DNA from: an uncultured bacterium
Lineage (GTDB): Bacteria; Patescibacteriota; Patescibacteriia; UBA1558; GWA2-36-10
DNA length: 8,858 nucleotides
Direction: 5' to 3'
Assembly: GCA_937870675.1 (NCBI GenBank)
Contig: CALMZN010000043.1
Span: 1-8,858, forward strand
Shown here: positions 6,380-8,858 of the stretch, one piece after another
Layout: every line of letters begins with the position of its first letter
Numbering within the stretch: the first letter of the stretch is position 1
The notes under the pieces: generated by a model
Databases searched by the model: none
Told to the model about the DNA's origin: nothing
Seen by the model: only the letters and a program-made list of their open reading frames with translations
Translations under genes and position numbers: made by a program

Positions 6380-7771
6380 ATGAAAAAAGCTGATTTTATA
6401 ATAAATATTGCGTTGGTGCCGATTGATTATGTCACCATTGTTTTGGCGGCAATTTCGGCTTACTATATTCGTTTTTCAGCGGGCATTATTCAGATTCGAC
6501 CAGCCACTTTTGAATTAGCTTTTTTAGATTATTTTCACATAATTTTGCAAATCGCTCTGCTGGCGATTTTTATTTTTGCTTGGTCTGGTTTTTATACCAT
6601 GCGGTCCAAAAAAATTGTCAGTGAATTACCACGGATAATTTCCGGAGTTTCCACTACGGTGATTTTTTTGATTTTAGCTATTTTTTTTCAGCGAGAATTA
6701 TTTGCTTCTAGATTTATTATTATTTCGGCTTGGGTTTTGGCTATTGTGTATTTGTTGCTGGTTCGTATTATAGTCATATTAGTCAAAAATTATTTTTTGA
6801 AGTTAGGTTATGGCTTGTCGGCGGTCATTATCGTTGGTCGCGTGGCTGATACTGATCTGATCATTGACGCTTACAACAAAAATAAAACATTGGGTTACAA
6901 AATTGTTGGTCAATATGACAATCTAGCGCAACTAAAAAATACCGGTGATTCCAAAACCATCATTAAAAATCAGCAAGTGGAGTACATTATGCAGACCGAT
7001 TCTTCTATGGACAAAGATGAAGCCCTTGATCTGCTGACTTTCTGTCAAGAAAATCACATCAACTTGAAATACATTGCTAATTTATTCCAAGCTCAGAGTT
7101 TGAATCTAGAGCTCAATAGTATTTTTGGTTTGCCATTGATTGAGATAAAAGGAACCCCACTTGACGGTTGGCGGAGAGTGTACAAAAGAATTTTTGATTT
7201 ATTTTTATCATTTTTGCTTATTATAATTTTGTCACCATTTTTAATCATAATTGCTATGAGTGTGGCGCTTTCTTCTTCTGGCCCAATCATTGTGCGTCTC
7301 AAGAGGGTGGGGCAAAAAGGAAAAGTTTTTGAAATATATAAATTCAGATCCATGGTTAAGGATGCTCATCTTTTTAAAGATGAAATCAAGACCCTTAATG
7401 AGCGAGTTGATGGCCCCTTGTTTAAAATGAAAAATGATCCGCGAGTGACTAAGCTTGGCAAATTTTTGCGTCGCACTAGCTTGGATGAATTACCTCAGCT
7501 TTATAACGTGCTCAAAGGCCAAATGAGCTTGGTTGGTCCACGTCCTCATGAGCCAGAGGAGGTTTCCCAATACCAAAGGGGATATCGTAAATTGCTGACC
7601 ATTAAGCCGGGCATTACTGGCATGGCGCAGGTCTCCGGTCGCTCTAATTTATTGTTTAGCGATGAAGCTAAGCTAGACATATTTTATATTGAAAATTGGT
7701 CAATATTATTGGATCTGATAATTTTATTAAAAACACCCAAAGCTCTTTTCAAAAAAGATGAGGCCTGTTAA
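6380..7771 (+). CDS. Polyprenyl-phosphate sugar-1-phosphate transferase (WbaP/WcaJ/CpsE-type)
   Basis: This enzyme transfers a hexose-1-phosphate from a nucleotide sugar to undecaprenyl phosphate, the first membrane step of capsule, exopolysaccharide or O-antigen assembly. The 463-residue product has four N-terminal membrane helices (about 8-30, 51-72, 87-104, 112-136), a soluble Rossmann-like CoA-binding-type domain (about 145-255) and a re-entrant hydrophobic helix (271-298). The catalytic phosphoglycosyltransferase domain follows, with VGQKGKVFEIYKFRSM (310-325), the catalytic Asp-Glu dyad D369-E370 in TSLDELPQL, GPRP (386-389) and KPGITGMAQVSGR (409-421). The length is typical for the polytopic family. 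An ATG at 6376 is rejected because its frame closes after five codons; ATG 6380 has a weak AGG 9 nt upstream. The sugar is not predictable. It overlaps the next gene by 14 nt. Confidence 0.93.
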   Translation: MKKADFIINIALVPIDYVTIVLAAISAYYIRFSAGIIQIRPATFELAFLDYFHIILQIALLAIFIFAWSGFYTMRSKKIVSELPRIISGVSTTVIFLILAIFFQRELFASRFIIISAWVLAIVYLLLVRIIVILVKNYFLKLGYGLSAVIIVGRVADTDLIIDAYNKNKTLGYKIVGQYDNLAQLKNTGDSKTIIKNQQVEYIMQTDSSMDKDEALDLLTFCQENHINLKYIANLFQAQSLNLELNSIFGLPLIEIKGTPLDGWRRVYKRIFDLFLSFLLIIILSPFLIIIAMSVALSSSGPIIVRLKRVGQKGKVFEIYKFRSMVKDAHLFKDEIKTLNERVDGPLFKMKNDPRVTKLGKFLRRTSLDELPQLYNVLKGQMSLVGPRPHEPEEVSQYQRGYRKLLTIKPGITGMAQVSGRSNLLFSDEAKLDIFYIENWSILLDLIILLKTPKALFKKDEAC

Positions 7772-8858
7772 TAAAATTAATCTAAAAATATCTCTAGCCC
7801 ACGATCATTTGTTTCAAATAGGTGGCGCTGAGCGTGTGCTGGCTGTCTTGGCGTCTATGTACCCAGTGGCGCCAATTTATACTTTGGTTAACATAAAAAA
7901 AATTACCCAAAAGTTATTACCGCAGGATAGAATATTGACATCATCTTTGCAGAAAATTCCCGATATTAAAAGATTTTTTAAGTATTGTCTGCCACTGATG
8001 CCAAAAGTTTGGGAAAAGACGGAAATTGTAGACGCAGATTATTTAATTAGTTCTTGTTCTGGCTTGGTCAAAGGCATTAATCTCGCCAAGGGAGTCAGAC
8101 ATATTTGCTATTGTTATGCCCCAACTAGATATTTGTGGGAGGACAAAGAAGAATATCTTGATAATTTGCCAGAGGGTCGTTTGCTCAAAGTTTTGTGGCC
8201 AGAACTTTTGGATAGTTTGAAAAAATGGGATTTTGCTAAAGCTCAAAAAGTTGATTACTTCATAACCATCTCTCAACACATTGCGGATAAAATAAAAAAA
8301 CATTATCAGCGTGAGGCGACAATTATATATCCGCCGGTCAGAACAAAGGACTTTCAAATAAGCTCTGAAGTGGGGGATTATTATCTGATAGTTAGTCGCC
8401 TGCGACCCTACAAAAAAGTTGACTTGGCAATTCGGGCTTTCAATAATTTGAAATTACCCTTGAAAATAATTGGTTCTGGTTCAGAGTTACGGAAATTAAA
8501 AAAAATGGCTAATAGCAATATAGAGTTTTTAGGCGAATTATCTGACGCCAAAAGAAATTATTATTTATCACACTGTCGAGCATTTATTTATCCCCAGATA
8601 GAGGATTTTGGTATTAGCGCTGTAGAAGCCATGGCCTCTGGACGGCCAGTGATAGCCCTAAAAGCTGGTGGGGCAGTAGAAACTGTTAAAGAAGGGCTTT
8701 CGGGCGTATTTTTTGATGAACAGACCTGGGAGTCTTTGGCTCACTGTGTTTTGAGATTCAATGAACATGACTTTGATCCAGAGGTTGTTCGCGCTCATGC
8801 TTTGCAGTTTGATGAAGCGATTTTTGTTTCTCGTTTGCAGGAATATATTGATAAGTTA
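7758..8858 (+). CDS. WbaZ-like GT4 glycosyltransferase (3' end beyond the window)
   Basis: The frame is open from ATG 7758 to the last base, giving 367 residues with no stop, so it is 3' truncated by the window though probably near complete. It starts with a short basic lead, then ISLAHDHLFQIGGAERVL (11-28), the acceptor-domain opening with the GGAE loop. HICYCYAPTRYLWED (115-129) is characteristic of the WbaZ-like GT4 branch, which includes mannosyltransferases of O-antigen synthesis. The donor domain has IVSRLRPYKKVDLAI (211-225) and the E-x7-E motif, E282 to E290, in EDFGISAVEAMASGRPVIA (282-300), then GGAVETVKEGLSGVFF (304-319). The start lies within the last codons of the sugar transferase gene (14-nt overlap), implying one transcript and coupled translation. 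Mannose transfer is plausible by family but not shown. Confidence 0.9.
   Translation, partial: MRPVNKINLKISLAHDHLFQIGGAERVLAVLASMYPVAPIYTLVNIKKITQKLLPQDRILTSSLQKIPDIKRFFKYCLPLMPKVWEKTEIVDADYLISSCSGLVKGINLAKGVRHICYCYAPTRYLWEDKEEYLDNLPEGRLLKVLWPELLDSLKKWDFAKAQKVDYFITISQHIADKIKKHYQREATIIYPPVRTKDFQISSEVGDYYLIVSRLRPYKKVDLAIRAFNNLKLPLKIIGSGSELRKLKKMANSNIEFLGELSDAKRNYYLSHCRAFIYPQIEDFGISAVEAMASGRPVIALKAGGAVETVKEGLSGVFFDEQTWESLAHCVLRFNEHDFDPEVVRAHALQFDEAIFVSRLQEYIDKL

Noticed and set aside
2..8858. Recoding of TGA as glycine (code 25), considered because of the CPR-like style
   Set aside because: All genes are complete without internal TGA, and greA ends in TGA at its normal length, so the standard bacterial code explains the window.

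Overview
The window is AT-rich bacterial DNA, almost fully coding, with every gene on the + strand. It reads as two joined modules: a cell-shape (elongasome) operon at 1-4743, and the start of a surface-polysaccharide cluster at 4745-8858 interrupted by the RNase P RNA gene. Compact spacing (1-nt gaps, 4-20 nt overlaps), small proteins, few Shine-Dalgarno sites and a slimmed type A-like RNase P RNA suggest a Patescibacteria/CPR-type genome. That placement is an inference from style, not from a marker gene. TGA is used as a stop (greA) and no gene contains an in-frame TGA, so the recoded Gracilibacteria/Absconditabacteria code is unlikely.

Region 1-3229 holds the C-terminal end of an MreB, then mreC, mreD and a class B penicillin-binding protein 2 (mrdA) in the classic order. 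greA (3269-3730) follows behind a possible own promoter, and its stop overlaps the start of a second, complete mreB (3727-4743). Two different MreB paralogues therefore bracket mreC-mreD-mrdA-greA. MreB filaments, the MreC/MreD membrane scaffold and the PBP2 transpeptidase together direct lateral wall synthesis; RodA, the partner glycosyltransferase, is not in the window.

Region 4745-8858 encodes a GT4 glycosyltransferase, rnpB, a polyprenyl-phosphate sugar-1-phosphate transferase (the initiating enzyme of exopolysaccharide, capsule or O-antigen synthesis) and a second, WbaZ-like GT4 glycosyltransferase that runs off the window end. rnpB (5868-6330) has a strong sigma70-type promoter whose -35 box lies in the last codons of the upstream gene. 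Its 13-bp P1 closing helix is perfect, and its P4 pairing differs from the usual sequence in a compensated way. Its P3 arm is enlarged to about 113 nt by two inverted copies of a palindromic repeat. That P3 arm is the most unusual item in the window. Otherwise the content is recognisable core cell-envelope biology, and I see no clear evidence of a wholly new system.
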